A stretch of DNA of 64,000 bases from Sanguinoderma infundibulare (lineage: Eukaryota; Basidiomycota; Agaricomycetes; Polyporales; Polyporaceae), in assembly GCA_032821775.1 (NCBI GenBank), contig JAVLRN010000015.1, positions 496,001 to 560,000 of the forward strand, read 5' to 3'. The translations under genes and the position numbers were made by a program. Positions within the stretch are counted from its first letter, which is position 1; each line of letters begins with the position of its first letter. The notes below the pieces were generated by a model. That model was not told the origin of the DNA. It saw nothing but the letters and a program-made list of their open reading frames with translations, and ran no database searches. Shown here piece by piece: positions 1 to 11,462 of this stretch.

Positions 1-2976
1 GCCACTCTGTTCACTGCCGCGCATCTCGTTCCCAATCAACCGCTTCTGTGTCCGGCCGCCGTTCGTTCCGATGAGTACACCTCAAGCTTCGCGCTTCGCC
101 CTGGCGTGACCATGGACCGCATCTCGCACTCATATCCACAGCCGACATAACCCTTGATATATGAAAATGAGCCTGCGGCGCCGCGCCCCGTCTCCCAAAC
201 GTCGGGGTGTATCGTCAAGCCCACATCGAGAACGTCCGAGACACTTGCGAGCCTCGACGCAGCGCAGTGACGGTGCATCGCTCTCCGGCGTTGCCGTAGC
301 TGCTGCCGCCCCTGCTTCTACCGTTGATGGTCTTTTGGCCAATCATGGCTTCCTGCCCGGGCACGCGCTTCATGGTCACGCCGTTTGCAAGGCCAGCCAC
401 CTCCCACGCGCGTGAGACGGACATGTGCTGCAGCTTCGCGACCTCGGCGATCAGTGCCTCGATCGTCGGTTCGTCATCCACGAGTGTGTTGGAACCGCGA
501 GGCGACGGGGGAACGGGAAGCGGACAACGCCTGGACAGGCTCGGACACGCTGACCGGTGAGCTTCACTTGGACTTGAGCCTGTTCGCGGATCCACTTGCG
601 TGCAGTGGTGTGTTCCGGTGAGGAAAATGAGGTGGCGCACTTCGTCCTCGAACCCGCCGTTGGAGCTGAAGCTCACACTCCGCTCATTTGATGAGAAACC
701 AGCACTGTATTAGAATCATGTCGTAAGTACACGCGGTATATGTTGCTACCTCCAGATTCCATCTCGATTCGCCCCGTTGTCGCGGACCCTGCATATCTAC
801 CAGCGTACTGCCACATTCCGACGACCGCGGGTGCGATCATGAATCGCCGTTGTATGCGAGATCAATGGGCGGTCATCCGCAGGTGCCTGGAGAGTGGTTA
901 GCCGATCTGGATACCGCATGGTCCGCGTTCATGGTTCACGTTACCGCTTTCTCCGAATCTAGGTGGTGCGCAGTGCGCACGGACCGCGGCGCGAGGTATT
1001 TAGGAGGTCCCAGGTCGCAGATATCCCCATCTCCGTCTCTGCTCGTCCGCCGCCATCCGCTTGTGCTGTTACTCCCGCTCTGCGCGTCCTCCTCTGTGCA
1101 CGCGGAAGCCGGTGTCTGCGTTCGTCGTGAACGTCGCTCGGACGAGGTATGTCGCATGCTGGGTCGCCGACAGACCTTTCAACCCTGATCGCCATTGTAC
1201 CGACAGACCCCAGCCGCGCGGTTCCTTCCGCCCAAGCAGCGCGATGTAAGTCCATCCGGTCCTCGGATTCGACTGTGGATGTGCGAACTGACCATCTTTT
1301 GCCCGTCGCACCTCTGTGCGAAGGCCCCAGACCGCCAGTTTGTCTCACCGGCTCCCAGGCGACCCTCTAGCTGCATACGAATGTGTGAATGTCGCTTGAG
1401 TATTGCACGTCGTTTGCCGGGCCTCTGACGGAGGTTCAAATGCTGCCCGCCGTGGTACCGACAGACCAGAGCCGCGCGGTTGCGTCCGTCCACTCAGCAC
1501 GGTGTAAGTCCACTCCGCTGTCGTGCTCGACTCTGGATGTGCAAACTGATAGTGTTGCGGATCCTACCGAGCGTCCGTACGATGCGGCCTTGTTGTGGGT
1601 GTCCGGATGGTTGCGACGGGGTGGACGGTGATTAGTATAGTGGCAGTAAAGTATCAGGGTTGAGTGCGACTCACGGGTGACGACGAGGAGTATGGATGGG
1701 TGTCCAAATAGGCGCGAATGGGGAATGCAGCCCCACGCCATCTCGTTCGTCGTGGGCCACCATCCCGACTCCATCTCTCCTCGGGATGCGCCACAGAGCA
1801 CAAGTTCGGAGCGAGGCTGATCTCGGTCGCCATCATATCATAGTGGTCGCGACGTCCGTTGTCGGGCCGAGCAGTGGGCATCATGTCGTCTGGCAAGGCC
1901 ACAGCCGCGGATGCACCTCACCCCATTGATGGGGTGCATTCACAGCTATTCGTCGGGTACCCTAAGGGGTGTGTCGTCGATATCGTGCAGCGCCAATTTG
2001 GTGTGGTAACCGACCGATTGACCAGGGACCGATGGCGAATCGAGTGTCACGGAACGTAGTGACACGACTGTCTCAGTATTGCCGACCTTCGCCCGACCGA
2101 TCCAAGCGTGCGGCGTACATGTCGGAGACGTCTGAGTGCCATCACGATGTCTATCACCGCTGTTCGAGTTTCTTCGCGATGCTGCTAGAAGCCCAAAAGC
2201 TGTTTGGCCTGTCAAGTTGCGTTCGTGAGGAGGACCCTGCTGTCAATGATGTCCGCAGTCAGGAGCCGAACGCACGGTTCTAGACCCCTCAACCTGATCT
2301 CGTCAAGCTTCTCCCGCGTTTCCGGTACAGATTTGACTGGACGACCTTCCAAGGAGCACGTTGCTAGTCCAGTGACGAGGGGGGAGAATGGACACGGCCA
2401 TAGGTATTTCATCCGATGATAGATACAACATTGGTTCTCGGGGAACGGTTAACGCCGAAAAGTTCTTGAGGCCGCTCCACCATCGCACTCTCCCAATTCG
2501 GCTTCTGGAGATATAGTGAGACGTTGGTACGTGACGGGCCACGGCAAATGATGAGAACTTACCTCACAATGATGGCATTGAGACTTTGCATCACGGGACG
2601 TGAGCTGATAATGTACGTTTGAAAGGATGAGAGTAGAGTGGCTCAGCACGAGGCTATGCCCCAGGCAGCGAGCCAAGCGCTAGGATCCGTTCGTGAGATA
2701 AATGTGTTCGATAGCTTCCGGTAGACCACATTCAACAACCGTAGATGGACCGCGTTGTGGTCGTAGCAAAACGCAATACATCGCCAGTGACGGATATGTA
2801 CAGGGTGCGGTATGGCTCGGTGCAGCGCGCATGCCCTTGTAGCTCGAAGCTTGGACCGCGCCGCAGAGAATGGAAAAGGAAGCTGAGATTATTGTCCCTA
2901 AAACAGGATTTTGATGATGCGAGACGGTCTTCAGAGACTAACCTTCCGAATTTGACATTCCGAGAACGACCGGACG
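1..2976. other. No recognisable gene (left part of copy 1)
   Basis: Short overlapping open frames on both strands, none with a recognisable domain. One minus-strand frame (215-676) has protein-like composition around 250-480 (an acidic stretch followed by KLQHMSVSRAWEVAGL), but I cannot place it in a family. The stretch contains an internal direct repeat (listed separately) and an imperfect inverted repeat at about 1911-1938. The same content recurs at 17772-20699. Confidence 0.5.
1195..1556 (+). repeat. Internal direct repeat, copy 1
   Basis: Two imperfect units of about 95 bp or more start at 1195 and about 1455. Each begins with ACCGACAGACC, continues with AGCCGCGCGGTT and ends near GGATGTGC-AACTGA. 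Similarity extends weakly upstream of each unit. In copy 2 the 48-bp deletion lies between the units, bringing them to about 215 bp apart. Function unknown; it looks like an old local duplication. Confidence 0.7.
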
Positions 2977-3712
2977 CTACAGGCTGAATACGGCTCGCGG
3001 TCTCAGACCTATCACCCCTCCGCCCCTCCCGTCCCATCCCAGAATGGAAGCCCTGCACACCGGGCATCTGTGTGGTATCCGGCATCAGTATCGCCTCTGA
3101 CAGCGGCATGCACATGAGAGCGTACCTGGCAATCATCCGCTCGCCCGGAGGAAGGGTATATGCACCCCGCTGGATCGTCGTCTTCACCGCCGTGAACAGA
3201 CACTCACCACAAAGGACGTGTCCGCACGGCGTGATCGTGGCGTAGGATGGCGGCGAGAAACAGATGGGGCACGTATACGCCGCAAGAGGCTCCACCTCAT
3301 CTATTGGGACTGTGTGGACGGAGTGCTCCGGTTGAGCTTGCACTTTCGGGGTCGTTTCCGAGTCGCTCGGCTCCGTGAGTAAAGAAAGCGGCGTGGGAGC
3401 GTAGTCGGTAGGCGGAGGGAGGGAGACAGCGCGAGCGGACGACCTCAGAAGTGATGGGGACGCGAAATTTTCGAGGAATGGAGCATCACGAGCCGTTGCG
3501 CGGCGAGTATTGGGCGGAACACCCGTAGATGAAAACATAAGGCGGACACGGACATGACCCCCGCATGGCAGCTGCCCATAGACTGTCGATAGCGCGGGCC
3601 AGGCGATGCCGGTGCGGTGGAGGTTGCGCAGCGTCGACAACTGTGTCACGATTCGCGCCTGCTGGTCCGCGTTGGAGGTGGGCAACAGGCCGACGGTCGG
3701 GTTATTGACCAT
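2977..3712 (-). CDS. RING-finger (C3HC4) protein, probable E3 ubiquitin ligase, copy 1
   Basis: Two-exon model: 3712-3126, then 3067-2977, intron 3125-3068 (GTACGC...CACAG). It gives 225 aa. The RING is complete only after splicing: C148-x2-C151-x11-C163-x-H165-x2-C168-x2-C171-x25-C197-x2-C200, followed by a short tail with GWDGRGGG. A C-terminal C3HC4 ending in CPVCRA is, from family knowledge, a common layout of Agaricomycete RING proteins, presumably ubiquitin ligases. Residues 1-140 are low-complexity, rich in S, P and T. The ATG at 3712 is the first in frame, but an upstream exon cannot be excluded. If the intron is retained, the final CxxC is lost. The protein is identical to the copy at 20700-21435. 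Confidence 0.75.
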
Positions 3713-5970
3713 GTGGCCCGGCGACGTTCACGTTCAGCGGCTGCGATTGCGATGATGAATGAGGCAAGGTGATCATGCATATAGTCAAGGATGGAAGGAA
3801 CGGAGGGACGTACGGAGATGGACCGGTCGCGCGGCGGCGGACACGAGCGAGGGATGTTGATGTTGTTGGCGCCTTTGCAGTTCGGGGGCGGGGGAGAGGA
3901 GGAGAAAGGGAACTGTTCTCGATGGGTGCGCATCCAGTCGTGCAAGTCCCTGATGTCGGTGATGGCCTAGACGACGTATGCGGGCTTCAAGGAGGGTCTG
4001 GAAAATGAATCTCGGCTTGGGTTTCCAGGCCTTGAAGCGACGGTCGGGAAAGAGGGAGGAAGAGGGCGAAGAGGGAGTGTTTTGGGAAGTAGTTGGGCAT
4101 GACCTTCGGAGGGGTGGAAGACGCGGGAGCAGCGGTGCAGGCGTGGAGGACGAGGATGGGCGCGCACATGTGCGGTGTGCTCAAGCACGCTGGCGGCGAT
4201 GAGAGCGGTGGTGGGAGGTGTACGATGGCCTGCAGGTGCAGTGTGCGGCATGAGTCGGGCGGGCTTGAAGAGAGGACACGGTGGGCAGAAGAGTGTGTGC
4301 CTGGTGATTGCGGGTCGCGAAGGCGGATGCTGAAGAAGCCTGGAACAAGTAGTGCCAAGGCAGCCTGGGTGCTGAACGTGCTGGTGCTGAACGTGAACGT
4401 CGAACGCGTACCCGGATGTGGGGATAGATAAGATAAGACTGATCGCCGATCCAAGCTCCGCCCCCGGTCCTTCCACGGTCCATGATCATCCCCTCTCCAG
4501 AGCCCGGTTTGTACGCGAGCAAGTCAAGAATCCCGGTGCGCGTTGCGAGATGCGTGCGGTTCCCATACGCGTCAACTAGCAGCATCCGGATGACCACACG
4601 GTGAGAGTCTACAGCCCCGGAAAGAAGGGAAGGTGCACGAGTTCTGACCGTGTTCTGAGCAGCATGAGCACCCGATGACAATCAGTGCAACGCGGATGTG
4701 CTTTTAGGCCTGAGTCGCATGTGCAGATCGGTCACGGGGCGTGGATGCGCTTTCCACGAGAACCGCTGGTAGTAAGCAAGTGGTAAGTGCTACACATTCG
4801 GATGGACGAGACTAGGAGCGGACACGAACACTGACGTCGATGCGATTTATGGCTGACACTAACTCGCATTGCAACGTGCAGCAGCCCTAATCGTCACAAG
4901 CCGCTGCCCCCGGATGTTATGTCGGTTTTTATCTAACGAAACCCAAACCCCGTGGGTAAACTCGAGGTCGAAGGCGCCCCGGGACATTTCTCGTACCGAC
5001 AATCCTCGTGCACTGTCGCGTTGCTCTCTTGTCCCCACGTTCCGCCTTCTGTCTTCTGTCTTCAAGCAGCGTGGTTCGCTTCTCGATGTTCCACCAGAGC
5101 GTGGCCCAAGTTCTAACTTGGACCCGAGAATGACGACGGGATTCACGACCAATTTCTCCGATTCGCGTAACGCTGCTACGGCGGGGTTTTTCCTACCCAG
5201 TCTCTCTTGTCTCCGATCCCACCCAGGCGTCCGGAATCGTCTCAAGCTCGATATAAACCAATACCCAGAGCTTCATTGGCTCGTGCGCTCGCCATCTTCC
5301 GCACCCTGGGATGTCAGCACTACCCACCAAAGAACGAGTTCGCAGGCTCAGGCTGCCCTGCTACCGTTGCGCTCGATAATCCAGCTGTCCTATAGATGGG
5401 TTAGCATCCTCAGAGGATATGAATCACGTCAGGATAGCTTCGGTAAGATTGACGAGCATCCTCCGTCAACGAGGGTTCGAAACTTGGCCAGAGAGCGTCG
5501 CGACGGTTGATGGGCGCTCGGGAAGGGAGACTAAATTTAGTGCGCGAGGGGAGCCTGAAGATCATCAATCACTGAAGGAACAGTCGAGAGATTGGCGGAC
5601 GTGCGTGCTAAGCTTGAGAAGCTCGGATTGCGTGACCTGGGTTGCGTGTGCGTACGGTGCCGTGTCGGTAGCGGTCGTTGGTGGTCTGGTTATCGCGGCA
5701 GCGTGAGCAGGCCGCCGAGTCGGGATATCGCGATGGCAACGACGCGCGGCCTCTCCGAGGAAGCAAGTGCGGGGGATTCTTCGACGATGGTCACGCGCGG
5801 GGATGAGATGGACAAGCCAAGGCTCACCTTCTCTGGCAGCAGCATCTTCGCCCCGGGCTCTCACCACCCCAGGACGTCTCCTGACACTTCAATCCGAAGT
5901 CGAAGTCGGGGTTCGGCGTAACGAAGCCTGAGAAGCTCCGGTCGCGGATCCAGGAAGCCAGGGTGTGGCC

Positions 5971-6023
5971 GCACCGCAGAAAAGTATGTGCGCACCGCAG
6001 AAACCGCACCGCAGAAAAGTATG
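5971..6023 (+). repeat. Short direct repeat, three 12-mers
   Basis: GCACCGCAGAAA occurs at 5971, 5992 and 6006; the first and third are extended by AGTATGT. Also present in copy 2 (23694-23746). Minor local repeat with no evident function. Confidence 0.85.
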
Positions 6024-6626
6024 TATGGCAGCATCAGCAGACCGGGTCGAATGGCGGCCATGACATGCCTTACTCTGACTTTCGCGCAGCACTCGCGCCC
6101 GAGCTTCTCTCAGTGCTTCTGCGAAACGATCCTCGCCCTACCGTATGTCCAATGCTCGGCACTCGCTGCGCGCGAAGATCCGCTCGGAGTCGACGCTGTC
6201 AGGTGAGTCAAAGATGAGTAACGAAAGTTTTGCGAAGACTAAGGCGCTAAGGGTCTATGCCCCTCTCCTTGCCATCACCAGTCCAGCACCGGGCGGTTAG
6301 ACTCCAGCACCGACTCGCGCGATGGGCGGAATATACACAGACTACCACCAGGACACACAAAGCCGCGGCACAGCAGACTCCATCGCGCGGCCGCGCCCCA
6401 CGAGCTCCGGGTTTCGGAACGTTCCATGGCCAGCGGCGGCAGTGCGGCCAATACGGCGAACATGTCCATCATGCCAACAAGGCTCCAACGAGTCGACACT
6501 GGCCCTCGACTCTCTCGACGTCGAACAAACAAACGATCGGCCCCACTCTGCTGTGCACGACAATGACAACTGGGAGCGCGCGCGACACGCTCCACTGCTC
6601 CACCGCGCGCGATCGGTGGCTAACGT

Positions 6627-6654
6627 CGCGGGCGATTTTCGCTGATCGCCCGCG
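6627..6654 (+). repeat. Perfect 10-bp inverted repeat (hairpin)
   Basis: CGCGGGCGAT and ATCGCCCGCG flank an 8-nt loop. It repeats in copy 2 at 24350-24377. It could be a dyad binding site or a chance GC-rich palindrome; no gene is anchored next to it. Confidence 0.8.
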
Positions 6655-8443
6655 AAGCACCTTGGGGGGACGGAACGCGTTCACGGGGATGCAGGTGAGC
6701 AAGGACCTTTTTTTATCTCACCCGCGCGAGCCTCATGCCATCGCCTACGTGGGACGACGTGGAGGCTCGTTGCGAATCCAACAAGTCGCACGCGCGACTC
6801 GAATAGCCAAGTGCGAAAACCTCGGTCCGCAACGTACGCGTAGACGCTCGTGCGCGTGCTGCGAACAAAAAAAAGGAAGGGCGCAACTTGCCTTCGGGGC
6901 TTTATGTATTGGCCACCGGGGGTGTGTTATAGGCTGGAAGCACTGCACACGAAGTGGAGCGAACGTCCGCGGCGCGTGTTATAGGGTGTTCGGACTGTGA
7001 GAGCCTCCGAGTCCCCTCGTCGAATGCCGTTTCGATGTGGTCGTGGCGGTCAATGTAATATACCCATTCCTATTTCTTGCTTGTTCCGGCGCCAGGCTTG
7101 TGGTTCTATGCGCAGCGCGTCTTGGCGGGGGTTTTCTTCAGACCGCCGTTCAGCGCGTGCACATCTTCGTTCCGCACCCGGGCGTCACCCCCGGGCGCGG
7201 TAGTATGTACGCTTTCCGCGCCCGCGATGCGGTGATCAGCGGGTGGGCAGGGGGCACCATCCGATTGGCACGTGCAAGTTTGGTCTCGCATCCTTTTCCC
7301 AAGGAAACGTTCTGAGGGTCCCACGAGGCTACGATAGCGCGTCCAGAGGAGGGTCACAGTCGTGAGCTCCGGACGCCTTATCGCTTCTGTGGTCCCACAC
7401 TAGTTCGCGGCGGCACGTGTTGCGCAGAGCGTCGTTCGGATTTGAAGCTTCCTTTTGGGGAGTGTCTGACGGTAGAAGATGGAATTAGCATGCTTCTGCG
7501 CCCGTGAGCGAATCGCGAAAAGACCGCAGCGACCCGGCGCCGTATGTCGTCCTCGCTCATGATACCGTATGGTCAATGATTTACGAGCGGGCGTTTTCTG
7601 GCAGGACATGTGGCGACGCACCCTCCTTCGCATGTCCCGTATGTCTTGGTCCATGAGATTGGCATGGGCGCGCAACAGGGCTGAGTAACCTCGAGAGAGA
7701 CGCGTCCCTTGAGTCGCAGGGATAACTCGAAAGAGGGCTTGAAGCTAGCCGAACCTGAGGCAGCGCGTCACGCTGTCGAAATGGTCCTGATTGTCCAGGC
7801 CTTTTGGTTGCTCGCGATTTTGCACGGAGATGATGCTGTTCCCTCTCCGTGCATCTAGTCGCTCGGCACAACATGGCGGGCATGAACTTGTGGAATCCGG
7901 ACGGAGGAGTTGTTTCGTCTTCCAAGGACCTTTGGAGGACGCTGGGACCAAATCGCTTTCGTTCCTCGGATCTTCCGTGACTTTCGGGATCGCAGGATAT
8001 TAGTATAGTATGATGAAGAGGAGATTTGTACCGACTCAGCCTAATATCGCTATCGCAATATTGTTGTAAAGGAATTGTATAACCTGGTGAACTTGAAGGG
8101 TAGCCGATCATGACGACGCCACGTACCGCTTCCCATGACGCGAGAATCCTAATCACAATAAGAGCCGTGAGGGCTTTTCGTGACTCGGGGAGGAAGTCCA
8201 TCCTGATGCGTGGCTAAGCACAGGCCACTTCTCAAGAATTATAAGGACCATTCGTATTCCCAATGTCAATTGTGTGGTAACTTTGAAATTCAGCTCGACG
8301 ACGATCCCCTGCAGTTTGTCGCACTCCGGCTTTCCTGGACTGCAACATTTCCTGTAGCTACTCATGCATACAAGCAAAATCGTCCAGTAACCTGCAATCT
8401 AATTGGCACGACGCCCGAGCGAGATCGTGACCGAGAGCTCTTC

Positions 8444-9353
8444 CTAGCTCAGGGTGCGTATCTCGACCTCAGGGAAGAAGTGCGTCGTGCCGTTGATCTT
8501 GGACCGACGGATGCTCATGATGTACAACGCGTCGAGATGCCGGGGTGCTGCGCCCCACGCTGCCCATCCCTCCCAGGAGCGCCTTCTGTTCTGGAATTCT
8601 TCTGGGTGCTGCCGCTGTCGAAAAATCCGTCAGTCCTCTATACTCGCAACGCTCCGACGGGGCGTATGGAAAGGTGTGACGCACGAGGTATTTGATGTAC
8701 CAGACGACCTGGCAGGCGATGATGTCCGAGAGGAGACAGCGGGGTTCATTGTATTCGGTTGGCTGCGCGTTGAAGACGACAGGGTTGAACTCAGGGTCGT
8801 CAGGGAACTGGCGGATGCGATGAAAGCGCAGTAACGTTAGGATCAAGACTTGGGAGCCCGCGGATGGGGACGAGGCGGAGGATCGTCACAAATTAATACT
8901 CACAAGGGCACGGAGCGCTAGAGCTGGTGTGGCGTTCTGCCACAGCATCCCATATTGATGGTCCAGGCCTGCGACGTGATCGCATAGACTTCGGCTCACC
9001 AACATCGACCACTGTCTGACGTCGGAGAGGTTGGTCTGCTCGTCGATGCCTTTGAAGGTGGGGAACGTGCGGAGATAGTCGCTTATGCTGGCGACTTTGC
9101 TGAGCTGAAGACCGCGCTGTGCCGTCAAGGTGTCCCAAACATCTAGCCGGAAATCCGGGTCAAGGGTGCCAAGAGAGGCAGGGAAAGGGACCTTGAGGAC
9201 TGTTGAGGGGAGTCGGTGAGCTTCCAGAGCGCCACGGCATAAAGCACTAGTACCGGTAATGTATTCACAGGCCTGGGCCAAGTTTCCGCTCCAGTACGCC
9301 ACCGTCGGTACCTCGCCGCATAGCAAATCAAATATGTTTCGTTGCCGTTTCAC
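8444..9353 (-). pseudogene. Family-U gene, copy 1: first exon lost at duplication breakpoint
   Basis: Exons 2-4 match the intact gene in copy 2: 9199-8904, 8807-8685 and 8614-8444. Exon 1 (ATG plus four bases) is missing because homology between the copies ends at the exon 1/intron 1 boundary. The former donor GTGAGT is now GTGAAT. An in-frame ATG at 9353 in flanking DNA opens a frame that runs through the former 69-nt intron into exon 2. It adds about 52 new residues before the family sequence, a possible chimeric protein. In its original form the gene cannot be expressed; the chimeric form is inference only. Confidence 0.65.
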
Positions 9354-9962
9354 ACGCTGCGAATGACCGGGACAAGGGCTTGAGATAGGGAGGGTTTTCG
9401 TGAATAATCCGGACGGTGAGTTTTCGTGAATAATCCGGACGGTGAGTTTTCATGAATGATCTGGACGGTGACTTCTGGTGTAGGTATACAGTCCGGACGG
9501 CAGGAGGGAGCGGAGAGCGGGAAGGACGCGCCATCGTCTGCGTCTGCGCCCGAGCTAAATGTACGTACATACGGACATGATCAGGCAAGATCTACAACAG
9601 AGCGGTAAGGCGAAACTCGCCATGTTTCTCTATCTAACACACGGGTACTTTCCAGACGGAAATCCTCCCCCCTGCGATCCGAGTCAAACCAAGGCAACGT
9701 ACCTGGAACAAAAATCCGCTCACTAGCCACAAAGCGCAAAACCCGACATTAGGGCCGGTACACTGAGCAGTGAGTTCAAAACAGAGGCAGACGGTGCCAG
9801 TGCCGAGGCCTGCGACGCATCGACTCCCGCCTACGGCTAATGGCGTACGAATGAACCAAACGAGACCGCGTGCAGACGCTCCTACTCCGCCATCCGAAAT
9901 TAGTACGTCTGTCGTCCGGACTCGCCAGATACGCGAATAAATTGGGTATAAGATGGACTCAC
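9354..9962. other. Intergenic, with 26-bp tandem repeat
   Basis: No recognisable gene. It contains the three-unit tandem repeat at 9394-9471. Continuation exons of the TPR gene upstream may lie in 9634-9962, but I could not place them. Confidence 0.5.
9394..9471 (+). repeat. Tandem repeat, 3 x 26 bp
   Basis: Units start at 9394, 9420 and 9446. The first two are identical; the third has three substitutions. The core is AATCCGGACGGTGA. The array starts 126 bp beyond the duplication breakpoint and is absent from the end of copy 2. Confidence 0.95.
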
Positions 9963-10557
9963 CCTCCGCCAGTGACCCTTGATGCTGCTGTGTTGGCTGA
10001 GCGCGATATCGCACGCCTTCTCGGCTTCCATGAAGCTGCACACAGCACTGTCAGTCGAGGACGGAAGACGACGTCATGTTACGTACTTGTTGGCCTTCAG
10101 ATACGCTGCAGCAAGGTTAAGCTGGTAGTGCGGCAGCTCCGGCTCGATCCGGTGTGCGCAGTAGCGGGAACGGGGACGGGAATGGCAAGGGTGGGAAGGG
10201 ACATGTTGGTGAGGTTAGGAGGCAGTGGGAGTTGCAAGCGCAGAGGAGGGCCGCGCTTCGCGAGGCGGGAAAGGCATAGCAGAAGGGGACCTCGAAGAAC
10301 CATGACGGCGAGATCGCGTTCTACTTTGCTGAGGTCGCCTTTTCTGAACGCGAGATTTCCCTGCGACTCGATGCATGAGGGTCATATTGTAGTAGCAGAA
10401 CCTGTTCCTTTTCTCGTTCGGCACACATATATCTCCACTCCATGAGCTCCCCGACGGTCATGTCCGAATCGTCCGGCTTGTTCTCCGCATCCTGACCGCC
10501 AAAGTCGAAATCCACATCCCACAGGTCCTCCTCTTCCTCCGTACCCCATCCATACAC
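9963..10557 (-). CDS. TPR-repeat protein, incomplete model
   Basis: Pieces of a tetratricopeptide protein are visible but I could not assemble a full gene. An acidic N-terminal exon ends at 10402 (EEEEDLWDVDFDFGG, later EREKEQ). After a 41-nt intron a frame from 10360 reads GNLAFRKGDLSKVE, the start of a TPR helix. Sequence ending near 10088 reads IEPELPHYQLNLAAAYLKAN. Exon 10035-9963 reads FMEAEKACDIALSQHSSIKGHWRR. EQGN-AF-KGD, then YQLNLAAAYLK, then A--ACD-AL are classic TPR positions. No ATG was found for the acidic exon and the 3' exons are unclear, so the gene may be partial or decayed. TPR proteins usually act as co-chaperone or scaffold modules; no specific role can be assigned. Confidence 0.5.
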
Positions 10558-10559
10558 GT

Positions 10560-11257
10560 CGGACCTTACATAGGTACGATCGGGCCTGCTCAGCTGGTGC
10601 TCGCGACCCGGGAACGTATGAAAACACGCACCTCATCCGTCCCACTCCCTCTCCTTTCCCGACCTCACTCCGCTCTCCACTGAGGCCTTGCCTAAACAAC
10701 CTTCCAAGGTTGTTGCCGGCGACTATCATGAGGAGTAAGCCATCTGCCCACGTATCCAAGAGGGCACTCCGAAGCTGAGCTTACCAGCAAGGCTCCCGAT
10801 CGACTCTACGACGACCAGATGAGATGACCTGGGGAGTTGATGCGCGTGTAGTATGATATGCTTCTCGCGGTGATCGCCAAATTAAGAAGGCTGACGAGTC
10901 AGGTACCAGGAACAAGTTGATCAGCGACTCACCTTCAAATGCACCGCGTCTTCGCGTCTTCGTCCTGCTCAGGACATGTACGCCATCCACAGTTTGGCGT
11001 CAACAACCCTCCATGATGGCATGGAGTCTTGTCCGGACGAATATTCGAAAGAATCAGTATCGCGTACGTGAACGAGGAGATAGACCGCACTTACCGCACT
11101 CTACAGCTGGCTGTCCGGTCCACTCACCACTCCGACACGCAACCCCACGCCGACATGCCCGGCTCGATGTCAACAACCCTCCATGGGATGTCCAGGTGGA
11201 CTGCAGAGGACGGTCCCGTCTATCTGGGACAACAGATTTGAATATACTTAGCATCCC
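10560..11257. other. Intergenic
   Basis: No recognisable gene. A short phrase beginning GTCAACAACCCTCCATG occurs twice (about 11000 and 11167), a minor direct repeat. Confidence 0.45.
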
Positions 11258-11462
11258 TGCGAATCATCCGCTTGTCGGGGGGAAGGGTATACGCACCCCG
11301 CTGGATCGTCGTCTTCACCGCCGTGTACGGATCCTTGTCACAAAGGACATGTCCGCACAGCGTGATCGTGGCGTAGGACGGCGGCGAAAAACAGATGGGG
11401 CATGTATAAGCTGCAAGAGGCTCCACCTCGTCTATTGGCACTGTGTCAAGGGAGCGCTCCGG
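11258..11462 (-). pseudogene. RING-gene fragment (third copy)
   Basis: About 205 bp corresponds to 3132-3336 of the RING gene: residues from VPIDEVEPLAAYTCPIC through CGHVLC to RMI. The last cysteine pair of the first half is damaged: GECLF has become DKDPY, losing one zinc ligand. The frame then runs out with no second CxxC and no N-terminal part. It lies between the two large copies and differs from both, so it is an older relic, not part of the recent duplication. Confidence 0.8.

Larger units (their letters stand above)
3713..8443. other. Gene-poor stretch of copy 1
   Basis: No domain recognised in any frame. The longest frames are 213 aa (+, 4869-5510) and 247 aa (+, 6257-7000). Both have the skewed R/S/H/T composition of non-coding GC-rich DNA and compete with equally long frames on the other strand. 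A minus-strand pair around 8153-8377 and 7900-8190 reads somewhat protein-like (hydrophobic TQLTLGIRMVLIILEKW, then ILASWEAVRGVVMIG). It could be two exons of an unrecognised membrane protein. It also contains short repeats at 5971-6023 and a hairpin at 6627-6654. Confidence 0.45.
1..9268 (+). repeat. Segmental duplication, copy 1
   Basis: Matches 17772-26991 in the same orientation. The offset is 17771 up to about base 1390 and 17723 after it, because copy 2 lacks 48 bp. The left edge lies outside the window, so the true unit may be longer. Right homology stops at 9268, exactly at the splice donor of a family-U gene. All reading frames between about 2.2 and 8.85 kb are identical in the two copies. 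I see roughly twenty substitutions in the first 2.1 kb and about eight in the last 200 bp. Both copies carry a RING gene and a family-U gene. I see no terminal repeats or transposase that would make it a mobile element. Confidence 0.95.

Noticed and set aside
4869..5510. 213-aa frame in copy 1 (also 22592-23233)
   Set aside because: No recognisable motif, an antisense frame of 128 aa overlaps it, and the lack of change between copies says nothing because the whole core is identical.
6257..7000. 247-aa open frame (and its copy at 23980-24723)
   Set aside because: Composition is R/T/H/S-rich with no hydrophobic core or motif, and equally long frames lie on the opposite strand; typical of GC-rich non-coding DNA.
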